A DNA stretch of 64,000 bases from Cognaticolwellia mytili (GTDB lineage Bacteria; Pseudomonadota; Gammaproteobacteria; Enterobacterales; Alteromonadaceae). Below are positions 19,075-28,182 of the stretch, piece by piece (position 1 is the first letter of the stretch; the number at the start of each line of letters is the position of its first letter). The stretch is from the NCBI RefSeq assembly GCF_002104475.1, contig NZ_NBOF01000002.1, positions 248,001 to 312,000 of the forward strand, read 5' to 3'. Made by a program: the position numbers and the translations under genes. The notes below the pieces were generated by a model. It saw nothing but the letters and a program-made list of their open reading frames with translations, was not told the origin of the DNA and searched no databases.

Positions 19075-20685
19075 TTAATTCCATGAAGATAGTGCCAACA
19101 TGGTAAATTTTTCACCCCGAAAGCTTAGCACAACTTCCTGTGGCCTTATTTCACTGAGTAATAACTCGCGAGCGATATAATCACCTTCATAGCGATCTCG
19201 ACCATTAACTCGCACCCAGCCTTGACCATCGCTAGCATAAATATGCATCTCAAATTGTAATGATGCTACACCATCTTGCACCCAAGCAGGCATTTTCGCC
19301 AGAGAAACTAAGCTTGTGTTGGATTCATCTTCAGCCAACTCGGCTGATTCATCAACCTGTTTTGTTTCTGCTATTGCTGACTGAAAGCTGGCAAGTAATT
19401 CGTCTGAAACGCCATCTACTGCCTCGACAACAAAATCTTTACTTTTAACACTGTCTACAATCTCTTTTACTGATTCAGCTATAATGCCACTATTTGGCTT
19501 TTTGACAGCAGTATTAATAACGTTCTGAGGCTCATTTTCAAATGACTGTGAATTGTCAATATTTTGATTAACAATAGCCATTTTATCAACAACTAAATTT
19601 GCTACTTCATCATTACTACTAGCTGTTATTTGGTTGCGTTCATCAACTACCTGATTGACAAGCGCGCGATATTCATCAAGTTCAGCCTGCAGAGTTTTTA
19701 TCTTGTTAGTCGTACTCGTTACTTTTGCTTCACTCGCTAAACCATCGTATAAATAGCCTGTAGCTATTGGTTTCGTTGTCCCCCACCAAACTCCAGCCAA
19801 TGAAACTAAAACCAATAACGTTGCCAAGCTAGTGTACTTAACCCAACTCCCCTGCCACCAAGGCACTACCAGATATTCATCACCAAGGGCATCATGTGCA
19901 GCTTGTAAAACAATTTTTCGATTAACGACCGCATTGTTACTATTATAAGCGTTCATCAGTGCTCGTTCTGCCAGTAAGTTCATTAAACGAGGGATACCTT
20001 TACAGGTTTTATGAATTGCATTAACAGCACTTTTATCAAAAATATTGCGAAAACACTTAGCAACCGATAATCGATGCTTTAGGTATTGATCAACTTCCTG
20101 CTTATTTAGTGGTAGTAGGTGATATCGGGCAGTAATTCGTTGTGCTAACTGTCGTAAATCTCGGCGCTGAAGCAGTTGCTGCAATTCGGGTTGACCAATC
20201 AAAATCACTTGTAATAGCTTTTTAGTATTAGTTTCCAAATTAGTGAGTAAGCGCAACTGTTCTAAAACTTCAGGCTGTAAATGTTGCGCTTCGTCGATAA
20301 TTAATAACGTATTAACATTTTCACTGTGATTTTTAAGCAACTTTTGCTGAATTTTATCTGTTAATATTTTTAACGTTGCGCCCGTTTTACGATAACGGAT
20401 TTTTAATTCATCACATAACGTTGCTAGTAACTCTTGACTAGAAAGCGTTGGGTTAAGAATAAAAGCCGCCTGAGTATTGTCAGGCAAGTTTTCCATTAGT
20501 CGACGGCTAATGGTGGTTTTTCCTGTGCCAACTTCACCTGTTAATAACACAAACCCTCCAGTGTCACCTAAACCATAAGTCAAGTGATTAAGCGCTTCAC
20601 GGTGACGATCGCTCATAAATAAATAATCGGGATTTGGCGCAATAGAAAATGGTTTTTCTTCTAAACCAAAATAACTTGTGTACAT
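19075..20685 (-). CDS. Fused GspA-GspB (ExeA-ExeB) secretion protein
   Basis: A 536-residue protein. Residues 1-270 are an ExeA/GspA AAA ATPase: YFGLEEKPFSIAPNPDYLFMS start, Walker A GEVGTGKT at 50-57, Walker B LLIIDEAQ about 128-135, then QLAQRITARYHL. A single transmembrane helix lies about 285-305, followed by a Ser/Asn/Val-rich linker with coiled-coil segments. The last 75 residues (MPAWVQDGVASLQFEMHIYAS... VRVNGRDRYEGD... RPQEVVLSFRGEKF) match the C-terminal domain of GspB. GspA and GspB normally form a complex that helps place the GspD secretin through peptidoglycan. Here they are one chain, and the usual GspA peptidoglycan-binding domain is not evident. ATG 20685 matches the family start; the frame is open to TTG 20745. 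Confidence 0.82.
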   Translation of the reverse strand: MYTSYFGLEEKPFSIAPNPDYLFMSDRHREALNHLTYGLGDTGGFVLLTGEVGTGKTTISRRLMENLPDNTQAAFILNPTLSSQELLATLCDELKIRYRKTGATLKILTDKIQQKLLKNHSENVNTLLIIDEAQHLQPEVLEQLRLLTNLETNTKKLLQVILIGQPELQQLLQRRDLRQLAQRITARYHLLPLNKQEVDQYLKHRLSVAKCFRNIFDKSAVNAIHKTCKGIPRLMNLLAERALMNAYNSNNAVVNRKIVLQAAHDALGDEYLVVPWWQGSWVKYTSLATLLVLVSLAGVWWGTTKPIATGYLYDGLASEAKVTSTTNKIKTLQAELDEYRALVNQVVDERNQITASSNDEVANLVVDKMAIVNQNIDNSQSFENEPQNVINTAVKKPNSGIIAESVKEIVDSVKSKDFVVEAVDGVSDELLASFQSAIAETKQVDESAELAEDESNTSLVSLAKMPAWVQDGVASLQFEMHIYASDGQGWVRVNGRDRYEGDYIARELLLSEIRPQEVVLSFRGEKFTMLALSSWN

Positions 20686-20823
20686 AGAGAATCTTAGCTG
20701 ATGAATCGGCCTTGTGAAATTAACCTGAACCTGATCATATGTCAAAAACCAAAGGTTAATTATGCTAAACTTTCTAAGTTATTTATTGAGTATTATTTAA
20801 TTTCAGAGGTCTATCGTTCTTAC

Positions 20824-22083
20824 ATGAAAAATATAACACTACAGCTCAACTATTTTTTGGTCGGAGGCGCCGTTCGTGATGCTTTACTCAACAGAGATAT
20901 CGTTGACAAGGACTATGTTGTTGTAGGCTCAAGTGTTGATGAAATGCTAGAACTTGGCTTTATTCAAGTTGGCAAAGATTTTCCCGTATTTCTTCACCCT
21001 GAAAATAAGCAAGAGTATGCTTTAGCGCGCACTGAGAAAAAATCAGGACAAGGTTATACCGGCTTTAATTGCAATTCTGCTGCAGATGTCACTCTTGAAG
21101 AAGATTTACTGCGTAGAGATTTAACTATTAATGCAATGGCGATGGATGAAGAAGGAGATATTTTTGACCCTTACAATGGCCAAAGTGATTTAAACAATAG
21201 AATATTACGCCATGTTTCAGGGGCATTTATTGAAGATCCTCTAAGAGTCTTACGCGTTGCACGTTTTGCTGCTCGTTATCATGAGTATGGCTTTAAAATC
21301 GCACCAGAAACGCTCGATTTAATGACGCAGTTAAGTGAAAGTGGTGAATTACTCAGTCTTTCTGGGGAGCGTGTTTGGCAGGAAATGGAACGAAGCTTAG
21401 CCGATCAAAACCCACAAATATTTTTCCAAGTACTGTACCAATGCCAAGCGCTTAAATCACTTTGGCCAGATCTACACAATTTATGGGGTATTCCAAACCC
21501 AGAAAGGTGGCATCCAGAAATATGTTCAGGCATACACACCATGATGGTACTAAAACAAGCTGTACTGCTATCAGAAAAAACCAGTGTTAGGTTTGCCAGT
21601 GTTTGTCATGATTTAGGAAAGTCTTTGACAGAAGACAGTACATTACCATCACATCCTGGTCATGAAACCGCGGGCTTACCGTTAATCGAAGAGTTATGTG
21701 CTCGTTTAAGAGTGCCAACAGCACACAAAGTTTTGGCTTTAAAAGTTTGCCAGTTTCATTTGCATGTACATAAAGCATTTGAATTAAAGCCCCATACTAT
21801 TTTAAAGTTGTTTAATGACTTAGATGTGTGGCGGAAACCAGATGAGTTTGCTGATTTCTTATTGTGCTGCCAAGCTGATTTTACTGGACGCTTAGGTTTT
21901 GAAAACCGTGATTACCCACAAAGAGAGTTTTTATACCAAACCTATAAATTACTATGCAAAGTGACTGCAAAACCTTTTGTCGAAGTGGGCTTAAAAGGAT
22001 TAGCCATTAAAGAGGCTATCGCACAGCAACGATTGGATGATTTAAAGCAATATAAACAAGAGTATTTAGAGAAGAGTATTTAG
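20824..22083 (+). CDS. cca: CCA-adding tRNA nucleotidyltransferase, multifunctional
   Basis: A 419-residue enzyme that adds or repairs CCA at tRNA 3' ends. The head domain starts FLVGGAVRDALLNRDIVDKDYVVVG, followed by EDLLRRDLTINAMAMD and the RNA-binding neck FIEDPLRVLRVARFAARY. A C-terminal HD domain (about 225-330) with VCHDLGKSLTED is the phosphohydrolase part of gammaproteobacterial Cca. ATG 20824 gives the normal start; the frame is open back to 20701 but those residues do not resemble the family. It is divergent from gspAB. A 14-bp tandem duplication spans the stop codon. Confidence 0.96.
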   Translation: MKNITLQLNYFLVGGAVRDALLNRDIVDKDYVVVGSSVDEMLELGFIQVGKDFPVFLHPENKQEYALARTEKKSGQGYTGFNCNSAADVTLEEDLLRRDLTINAMAMDEEGDIFDPYNGQSDLNNRILRHVSGAFIEDPLRVLRVARFAARYHEYGFKIAPETLDLMTQLSESGELLSLSGERVWQEMERSLADQNPQIFFQVLYQCQALKSLWPDLHNLWGIPNPERWHPEICSGIHTMMVLKQAVLLSEKTSVRFASVCHDLGKSLTEDSTLPSHPGHETAGLPLIEELCARLRVPTAHKVLALKVCQFHLHVHKAFELKPHTILKLFNDLDVWRKPDEFADFLLCCQADFTGRLGFENRDYPQREFLYQTYKLLCKVTAKPFVEVGLKGLAIKEAIAQQRLDDLKQYKQEYLEKSI

Positions 22084-22088
22084 AGAAG
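22061..22088 (+). repeat. 14-bp tandem duplication across the cca stop codon
   Basis: AGTATTTAGAGAAG occurs twice in tandem (22061-22074 and 22075-22088). In the first copy TTA-GAG is read in frame, while in the second the shifted frame creates the TAG stop at 22081-22083. A single-copy ancestor would have read a few residues further. Confidence 0.85.
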
Positions 22089-22159
22089 AGTAGCATAAAC
22101 TAGAGCAACTAACTCTGTCAGTCTTCAATTATCTTATAAGTTATATATAAGCGAATAAT

Positions 22160-22189
22160 AAAAAGCCATATCAAATGATATGGCTTTTT
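22160..22189. terminator. Bidirectional terminator between cca and TonB receptor gene
   Basis: AAAAAGCCATATCA (22160-22173) and TGATATGGCTTTTT (22176-22189) form a perfect 14-bp stem with A/T tracts on both sides, between two convergent genes. Confidence 0.9.
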
Positions 22190-22209
22190 AAATTTACCTT
22201 ATATTTAAA

Positions 22210-24789
22210 TTAAAATTTGTATGCAGCTTTTACGTAGTAATAACCACCATTGTAATCAAATGGACCACTTTCATAGTAAACACCGCTAACTACACCGTAC
22301 GCTCCACCATTTTTTTGTAGCTCTTGAGCTTTGTTATCAAAAATGTTGTTGGCACCAGCCGACAATGTCCAACTATCGTTTAAGAAATAGCTAACTTGAG
22401 CATCAATCGTATAAGAAGAGCCTGCCGTTTCTGACCAGCCGTATGAGCTAAACTCATCTTCTTCATCCGCATGTGTTGCAAACCACTCTCCAAAGTAATT
22501 TGCACGGACAAACATACTAACGTCTTCCCAGTTTTGTGCTATCGTGAAAGTCGCGCGATGCTCAGGAATACCTTCTTCCAAACGTCTAACTTTGAAACCA
22601 GTAGTAAAACTACCCGGATCATCAACTTCAGTTGAATTATAGTTATAAGCAAGGCTAAGCTTTGTGTCCCCACCCATTAATTCCATACCGTAGTTGGCAA
22701 CAACATCAACACCTCGTGTTGTAGTATCAAAATCGTTAGCAAAAAACGTAACCTTACCACCTAGTAATAATTCAGGGCTTGGGTATTTACCTTGAAGTGC
22801 ATCAACATCTGCCTGAGTTATATCAAGTTTATCTGTTTGGGCTACGCGATCTTTTACTTCTATATTATAAGCGTCAACTGTCATAAAGAAGTCTCCACTT
22901 TGATAAACCATACCTAAAGCATAGCTGACTGACTCTTCTGGTTGTAATTCAACACCACCTTTTTGTGCCGATACAGGGTGTGTTGGCGGAAAAGTAGCAG
23001 ATTGTACAAGATCACCATTAAATAGTGATGTTTGAGTATTGACTACATTAGCTTGGCCAACAGTCGGTGCACGGAAACCAGTACTGTGAGATGCTCGAAA
23101 GGATAATTCATCGTTCACTTGATACTGCGCCGTTAACTTGTAGTTAATAGTATCGCCAAATGAAGAAAAGTCCTCATAACGTAGTGCAGATCCTAATAAT
23201 AAATCTTCAGTTATATAAGCTTCAACATCAACGTAAGCTGCAATACTCTGGCGCTTATCAATGCCTTGCGATTCAGGAGAGAAACCAGCAAAACCATGTG
23301 TCCCCACACTAAACCCCTGCTGGGCTAAAGGTCCTTGCTGCCACGATGATTGTTCACCGCCAGTAATTTCGAAGCTTTCTTGACGCCATTCTAAACCTGT
23401 TGCTACATTGATAGGCTCTGAAAGTCCCATATCAACACTTTTAACTAGGTCGAAATTAAAAGACTTTTCTAACTGAGTATAAGCACCGACATCAAAAGAA
23501 AGACCAGCTTGATCAGCATTCAATGCTCCCAATGAAGGGTTAACAGTATTAGCTAATGTGTAGGTAGATTTATTACGACCAACTGAGGCACTGATATCGT
23601 AAAGCGCTTCATCTAAGAAGCCGCCTTTTATCTCACCACGAGTCCCCATAACTAGTGAAGTATCATTAATATCGCCGGTAAACTGTGGCGTGTAACCACC
23701 AGGAAGTAGCTCATTAAATGCCCAACAATTATCATTGTTAGCAACGCCATCAATGTAATCTTGTTGCGTTCTCACATCGCCAGCCGTAATAGGAATATTT
23801 GGACATGCTGAAGCATTACCGTCCATTGCTCCTACAAGCAAATCACCGTTGCCATCAGTAAATACACCACCACGACTTTGTGGGTTACGATAGTAGTAAC
23901 CACCAATTCCTACACGGTTTGAATAATTACCAAACATGTAGAATTCTTTATCATTTCCTAAATCAAGGCCAACATTAGCAAATAATGTAATGTCATCTTC
24001 AATTTCGGGGTTACCCCAAGTCATCGCAGGCGTAGCAACATCAGTATTACCAGCATCAATTAAAGCTTGTGCATCAGGACGCTGTACACTTCGACTAGTA
24101 GCATCAGCTTCTTTTAGTTGGAAAGAAAGGTTAACAAAACCATCCTTTGTGAAAGGTAAGCCAATATTACCGTCAACAATAGTCGAGTCACCATCACCTT
24201 CGTAATACGAACCATATTTAACAGAGATAGAACCGCCTTCTGAATCATCTTTAAGTACAAAGTTCATTACACCAGCAATTGCATCTGAACCGTACTGCGC
24301 AGCGGCACCATCACGTAACACTTCAACTTGCTTTAACGCTACGCTAGGAATAACTGATATATCAGGACCTTGTGCGCCATCATTTACTCCGCCACCTTGA
24401 AAGGCAATAACAGAAGCGCGGTGGCGACGTTTACCATTCAATAAAATTAGTGTTGAATCAGAAGATAAACCACGTAGGTTTACCGGACGAATAAAAGATG
24501 CGGCATCCGAAATAGGTTGTTGGCGAACGTTAAACGACGGTACAGCCGCTTGCAACATATCCAGCATATCACTCGAAGCATTTTTACCTAGCTCATCACC
24601 ACCAACAATATCAATAGGTACAGGTGATTCGGCCACTGATCGTGGAGCGGAGCGAGAGCCAACAACAGCAATACGTTCAACATCTTTTTCTTTTGCCGAT
24701 TCTTCAAAGCCGGCAGCAAAGCTAGGAGCAGTTCCTAGCGCTAAGCCCACAGCAAGAGCTAGCGTACCAGTACGAAATTTAGTAGACAT
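22210..24789 (-). CDS. TonB-dependent outer-membrane receptor
   Basis: An 859-residue protein with signal peptide (about 1-25, TLALAVGLALGTAPSFAAG), a TonB-box-like segment ERIAVVGSRS near 38-47, a plug domain about 50-175 (PVNLRGLSSDSTLILLNGKRRHRAS and VEVLRDGAAAQYGSDAIAGVMNFVLKD), and a 22-stranded barrel ending YYVKAAYKF with the terminal Phe. It imports a ligand across the outer membrane using TonB energy. The sequence is of the large marine type without obvious siderophore-specific marks, so the substrate is unknown. It stands alone, with a 570-bp upstream region and no convincing Fur box. Confidence 0.92.
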   Translation of the reverse strand: MSTKFRTGTLALAVGLALGTAPSFAAGFEESAKEKDVERIAVVGSRSAPRSVAESPVPIDIVGGDELGKNASSDMLDMLQAAVPSFNVRQQPISDAASFIRPVNLRGLSSDSTLILLNGKRRHRASVIAFQGGGVNDGAQGPDISVIPSVALKQVEVLRDGAAAQYGSDAIAGVMNFVLKDDSEGGSISVKYGSYYEGDGDSTIVDGNIGLPFTKDGFVNLSFQLKEADATSRSVQRPDAQALIDAGNTDVATPAMTWGNPEIEDDITLFANVGLDLGNDKEFYMFGNYSNRVGIGGYYYRNPQSRGGVFTDGNGDLLVGAMDGNASACPNIPITAGDVRTQQDYIDGVANNDNCWAFNELLPGGYTPQFTGDINDTSLVMGTRGEIKGGFLDEALYDISASVGRNKSTYTLANTVNPSLGALNADQAGLSFDVGAYTQLEKSFNFDLVKSVDMGLSEPINVATGLEWRQESFEITGGEQSSWQQGPLAQQGFSVGTHGFAGFSPESQGIDKRQSIAAYVDVEAYITEDLLLGSALRYEDFSSFGDTINYKLTAQYQVNDELSFRASHSTGFRAPTVGQANVVNTQTSLFNGDLVQSATFPPTHPVSAQKGGVELQPEESVSYALGMVYQSGDFFMTVDAYNIEVKDRVAQTDKLDITQADVDALQGKYPSPELLLGGKVTFFANDFDTTTRGVDVVANYGMELMGGDTKLSLAYNYNSTEVDDPGSFTTGFKVRRLEEGIPEHRATFTIAQNWEDVSMFVRANYFGEWFATHADEEDEFSSYGWSETAGSSYTIDAQVSYFLNDSWTLSAGANNIFDNKAQELQKNGGAYGVVSGVYYESGPFDYNGGYYYVKAAYKF

Positions 24790-25314
24790 GTTATTTCCTT
24801 CCTAATATTTTAATATAATTTTTTCATTATCTATTTTTATAATTTTATTTTTACCAGTCGTGCTTGCAGTAGAACAACTATTCGATTAAATAGTAGCGCG
24901 AACAAACCAAATGACTTGATTCTTTATAAAACAGCTAAATGCGCTTTACAAGTAGTGTTTTACTCTAAGAATTAACATCCAGTGAATAAAAAAAATGATA
25001 AACGAAGATATTCGGAAGTCAGAAATAATTACATTCAGATATGTAACCAATCTGTAACCTACAGTACATATACGCTGTACGAAAAGAATCAAACAAGGAA
25101 TATGCGAAATATTTCGTATTTAAATTGGCCATGTAGTGTATGTTTAATCAACTAAATATATTGAAAAAAAAATGAACTTTTTAAGTATAAGATATTTACA
25201 CTGACGAAAAGTACAGAAAAATAGCCGTTGAGAAGGTTAACAGCTTGTTAATGAGTTACTAACTAATCTAGAAAATGTAAATAAAGTAGCAATGTAAATG
25301 AATATTTACCTGAC
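24790..25314. other. Intergenic region upstream of TonB receptor, with a CGAAATATTTCG palindrome
   Basis: About 525 bp without a gene of either strand that I can support. It is very AT-rich. A perfect 12-bp palindrome CGAAATATTTCG lies at 25105-25116 and extends to 18 bp with one mismatched pair. It is about 315 bp upstream of the receptor start and could be a distal operator. Confidence 0.45.
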
Positions 25315-25342
25315 AAAAAAAGGCTCCAAAATAAGAGCCTTT
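25315..25342 (-). terminator. Terminator of fumarylacetoacetase gene
   Basis: On the minus strand AAAGGCTC (25342-25335) pairs with GAGCCTTT (25326-25319), 8-nt loop, followed by a T-tract. It lies about 20 bp after the fahA stop. Confidence 0.9.
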
Positions 25343-25362
25343 ACATCATATAAGTTTAAGAA

Positions 25363-26685
25363 TTAGTTGGCGGCTAAAAGGGTAGCACTAACTTCACCAA
25401 AGCCAATTCGAGCTGCACCATCTTTTTTACACCAGCCTTTCATCGTTACACAGTCGCCATCTTCTAAGAAGGTGCGAGTCTCACCATTTGGCAATGTAAT
25501 AGGCTCAGACCCAGCATTAGACAATTCAAGCATAGAACCTGCTTCATCAGGATTAGGACCCGATTGAGTACCACTGCCAAACATATCACCTGAGCGAAGA
25601 TTACAGCCATTCACTGTATGGTGAGCAACCATTTGTGCGACAGTCCAATATGAATCTTTAAAGTTTGACTCTGACAGTTTTACTGGCTCTTGCTGTGCAT
25701 TGCGCATAGATTCAGTTGCAATAAGTACTTGCAAGTTAAGATCTAAAGAGCCCTGCTCACGGTTTTGCTCAGACTCTAAATATGGCATAGGTTGTGGGTC
25801 TGCTAAATCTCGTGTCCATTCTGACTTATAAGGCGCCAATGCTTCAGAAGTAACAATCCATGGTGAAATAGTTGACGCAAAACTTTTTGATAAGAATGGC
25901 CCTAATGGTTGATATTCCCAACCTTGAATATCACGTGCCGACCAATCATTAAATAAGCAAATACCGAATACATGATCATCCGCATTCTCGATGCTAATTG
26001 GTTCACCTAGGTCATTACCATTACCGATAAATATACCTACTTCTAATTCATAATCTACACGTTTTGATGGACCAAAAGATGGTTCAGTTGCCGTTGGAGC
26101 TTTCGTTTGACCTTTCGGGCGTTTAAAGTCGCTACCTGATACTTCAATTGAAGAAGAACGGCCATGGTAACCAATTGGAACCCACTTATAATTTGGTAAC
26201 AATGGGTTATCAGGACGGAATTTTTTACCAACTGAAGTCGCATGATGAATCGAAGTATAGAAATCAGTGTAATCTCCAATTTGGCACGGTAATGAATATT
26301 CAACGTCACTTTGTGAGACTACACACTGTGAGATTTGAGCTTCTAAACTTGAACCTTTAGCTAACGAAAGTGATAACGCTTTACGTAAAGCACTCCAGTA
26401 TTGCTTGCCCATTGCCATAAAGGCATTTAATTGTGCTTGAGCACAAAGCTCTAGTGCGGCTTGAGCATCACCATCAAAAATATTAAGTGCAAAAAGTGCT
26501 TGTAAATCGACAACTTGATCGCCGATGGCAACCCCTCCACGAAATGCCTCATCACTTGCTTTACGTTTAAAGCTGGCAAACGGTAAATTTTGTATAGGAA
26601 AGTCACAATTTTCCAAATTAGCAGATTCAATCCAGCTGCTTAAAGCGGGGTTATGGGTTTCATTAAGTAAATTGGTGTTAGACAT
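25363..26685 (-). CDS. fahA: Fumarylacetoacetase
   Basis: A 440-residue enzyme that splits fumarylacetoacetate to fumarate and acetoacetate, the last step of tyrosine/homogentisate degradation. Family motifs include FYTSIHHATSVGKKFRPDNPLLPNYKWVPIGYHGRSSSI (about 148-185, with the catalytic His region), YELEVGIFIG (metal-binding Glu), GICLFNDWSARDIQGWEYQPLGPFLSKSF and GDMFGSGTQSGP near 368-379. Length matches FAH of bacteria and animals. The usual partner hmgA is not adjacent in the window, so it appears to be a single-gene unit with its own terminator. Confidence 0.96.
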   Translation of the reverse strand: MSNTNLLNETHNPALSSWIESANLENCDFPIQNLPFASFKRKASDEAFRGGVAIGDQVVDLQALFALNIFDGDAQAALELCAQAQLNAFMAMGKQYWSALRKALSLSLAKGSSLEAQISQCVVSQSDVEYSLPCQIGDYTDFYTSIHHATSVGKKFRPDNPLLPNYKWVPIGYHGRSSSIEVSGSDFKRPKGQTKAPTATEPSFGPSKRVDYELEVGIFIGNGNDLGEPISIENADDHVFGICLFNDWSARDIQGWEYQPLGPFLSKSFASTISPWIVTSEALAPYKSEWTRDLADPQPMPYLESEQNREQGSLDLNLQVLIATESMRNAQQEPVKLSESNFKDSYWTVAQMVAHHTVNGCNLRSGDMFGSGTQSGPNPDEAGSMLELSNAGSEPITLPNGETRTFLEDGDCVTMKGWCKKDGAARIGFGEVSATLLAAN

Positions 26686-27104
26686 TTGCTAAACTGCTCC
26701 AGAAAAATATAGATGTAATGCTAGGTGTAAATACTAGCTAATAATTATGTGATACCAAGGGTATTATTGCGCAATATTATAACAAGCGATCATATAAACG
26801 CTACGCAAACCAAATTTACTTATAAAACAACTGTCAACAATATGTTGCAGAGCTTGGTTTACATTTTGCTAAATCATATAAATCCAGCTTACTACCTGAT
26901 AAATATAACAACGATGCTTTTAGCTACTTTAGTTGAATTATACTTATTAAAGCTAAAGTTAAAAAAACATTAAAAACATTACATATATCACTAAATTTTT
27001 TGATAAAATATTGCTAGATTTATTTTACGATAAATCACAACATAACTCTAAATTAAAGAGTCTCTTTCAATCTAAAGCTCCTGACTTACTATCAGGTTCG
27101 CTCA
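26686..27104. other. Intergenic region between divergent fahA and trhO
   Basis: About 420 bp containing the two divergent promoters. A 74-codon ORF at 26749-26973 (plus) has no ribosome binding site, low-complexity composition and no family features, so I do not call it. I see no convincing TyrR box or riboswitch. Confidence 0.5.
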
Positions 27105-28091
27105 ATGGGTCAAAATATGAATAACATCACAGTTTGTGCATTATATAAATTTGTTCGCTTAGAAAACTTTGAAGATGTTAAGCCTCCTTTACTTGAAGTA
27201 ATGGAAGAAAATGATGTTAAAGGTACATTACTTTTAGCACTTGAAGGTATTAACGGCACAATAGCTGGTTCTAAATCAGGTATAGATGCGGTGCTTAATT
27301 TTATCAATAGTGATGAAAGGTTAGCTGGCGTATCTTTTAAATGCTCTTACCATCAAGCAAACCCTTTTCAACGTACTAAAGTTAAATTGAAAAAAGAAAT
27401 AGTTACCATGGGTATCGAGGGTATAGACCCTACGTTGACCGTTGGCACTTATGTTAAGCCTAAAGATTGGAATGCCCTAATCTCCGATCCTGAAGTTTTA
27501 CTGATAGATACCCGTAATGACTACGAAGTAGAAATTGGTACATTTAAAAATGCTGTAAATCCAAATACTGAAACTTTTCGAGAATTTCCTGAGTACGTCG
27601 CGAAAAACCTAGACAAAACTAAACATAAAAAAGTAGCAATGTTTTGTACTGGCGGTATTCGTTGTGAAAAATCAACAGCATATCTTAAAGAACAAGGTTT
27701 TGAAGACGTATATCATCTTGAAGGTGGCGTACTGAAATACCTTGAAGAAGTTCCAGAGCAAGAGACTATGTGGCAAGGTGAGTGCTTTGTTTTTGACGGT
27801 CGAGTAGCGGTAAATCACAATTTAGAACGTGGTCAGTATGATCAATGCTTTGCTTGTCGTTACCCTATTACTGAAGCAGAAAAAAACAGCGAGCACTATA
27901 TACAAGGTGTTAGTTGCCCACGTTGTCATGATAAATACACTGATGAGCAAAAAAGTAGCTTCAGGGAACGCGAAAAACAGATTAACCTAGCGAAGGCGCG
28001 TGGCGAAGAGCATATAGGCGGCGATATAAAACAAGCTATTGTTGAACGTCGTGCAACGAAGAATGCCAATAAACAAGCTCAAAAAAGCTAA
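27105..28091 (+). CDS. trhO: tRNA uridine(34) hydroxylase TrhO
   Basis: A 328-residue rhodanese-domain protein of the YceA/TrhO family, which hydroxylates U34 of certain tRNAs to ho5U with oxygen. Features are an N-terminal acylphosphatase-like part ([40 protein letters not shown]), a rhodanese domain (about 125-220) with active-site loop [10 protein letters not shown] near 182-191, and a C-terminal cysteine cluster ([24 protein letters not shown]). ATG 27105 has CAGG about 9 nt upstream; ATG 27117 is an alternative. It is followed by a strong terminator. Confidence 0.95.
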   Translation: MGQNMNNITVCALYKFVRLENFEDVKPPLLEVMEENDVKGTLLLALEGINGTIAGSKSGIDAVLNFINSDERLAGVSFKCSYHQANPFQRTKVKLKKEIVTMGIEGIDPTLTVGTYVKPKDWNALISDPEVLLIDTRNDYEVEIGTFKNAVNPNTETFREFPEYVAKNLDKTKHKKVAMFCTGGIRCEKSTAYLKEQGFEDVYHLEGGVLKYLEEVPEQETMWQGECFVFDGRVAVNHNLERGQYDQCFACRYPITEAEKNSEHYIQGVSCPRCHDKYTDEQKSSFREREKQINLAKARGEEHIGGDIKQAIVERRATKNANKQAQKS

Positions 28092-28107
28092 CAGCCTCTT
28101 ATTATGT

Positions 28108-28135
28108 AAAAAGCCCGCTTCGTAGCGGGCTTTTT
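28108..28135. terminator. Bidirectional terminator between trhO and purF
   Basis: AAAAAGCCCGCT (28108-28119), loop TCGT, AGCGGGCTTTTT (28124-28135): a perfect 12-bp stem with A- and T-tracts, serving convergent trhO and purF. Confidence 0.95.
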
Positions 28136-28182
28136 CTATTATGCTTTTAATCGAGTAATAAGTTTATTAAACAAGGAGCTAA

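Noticed and set aside
24790-25314. Fur box upstream of the TonB receptor
   Set aside because: No adequate match to the 19-bp Fur consensus; AT-rich hexamers here are background.
26749-26973. 74-codon ORF between fahA and trhO
   Set aside because: Low-complexity AT-rich translation, no ribosome binding site, lies in a divergent promoter region.
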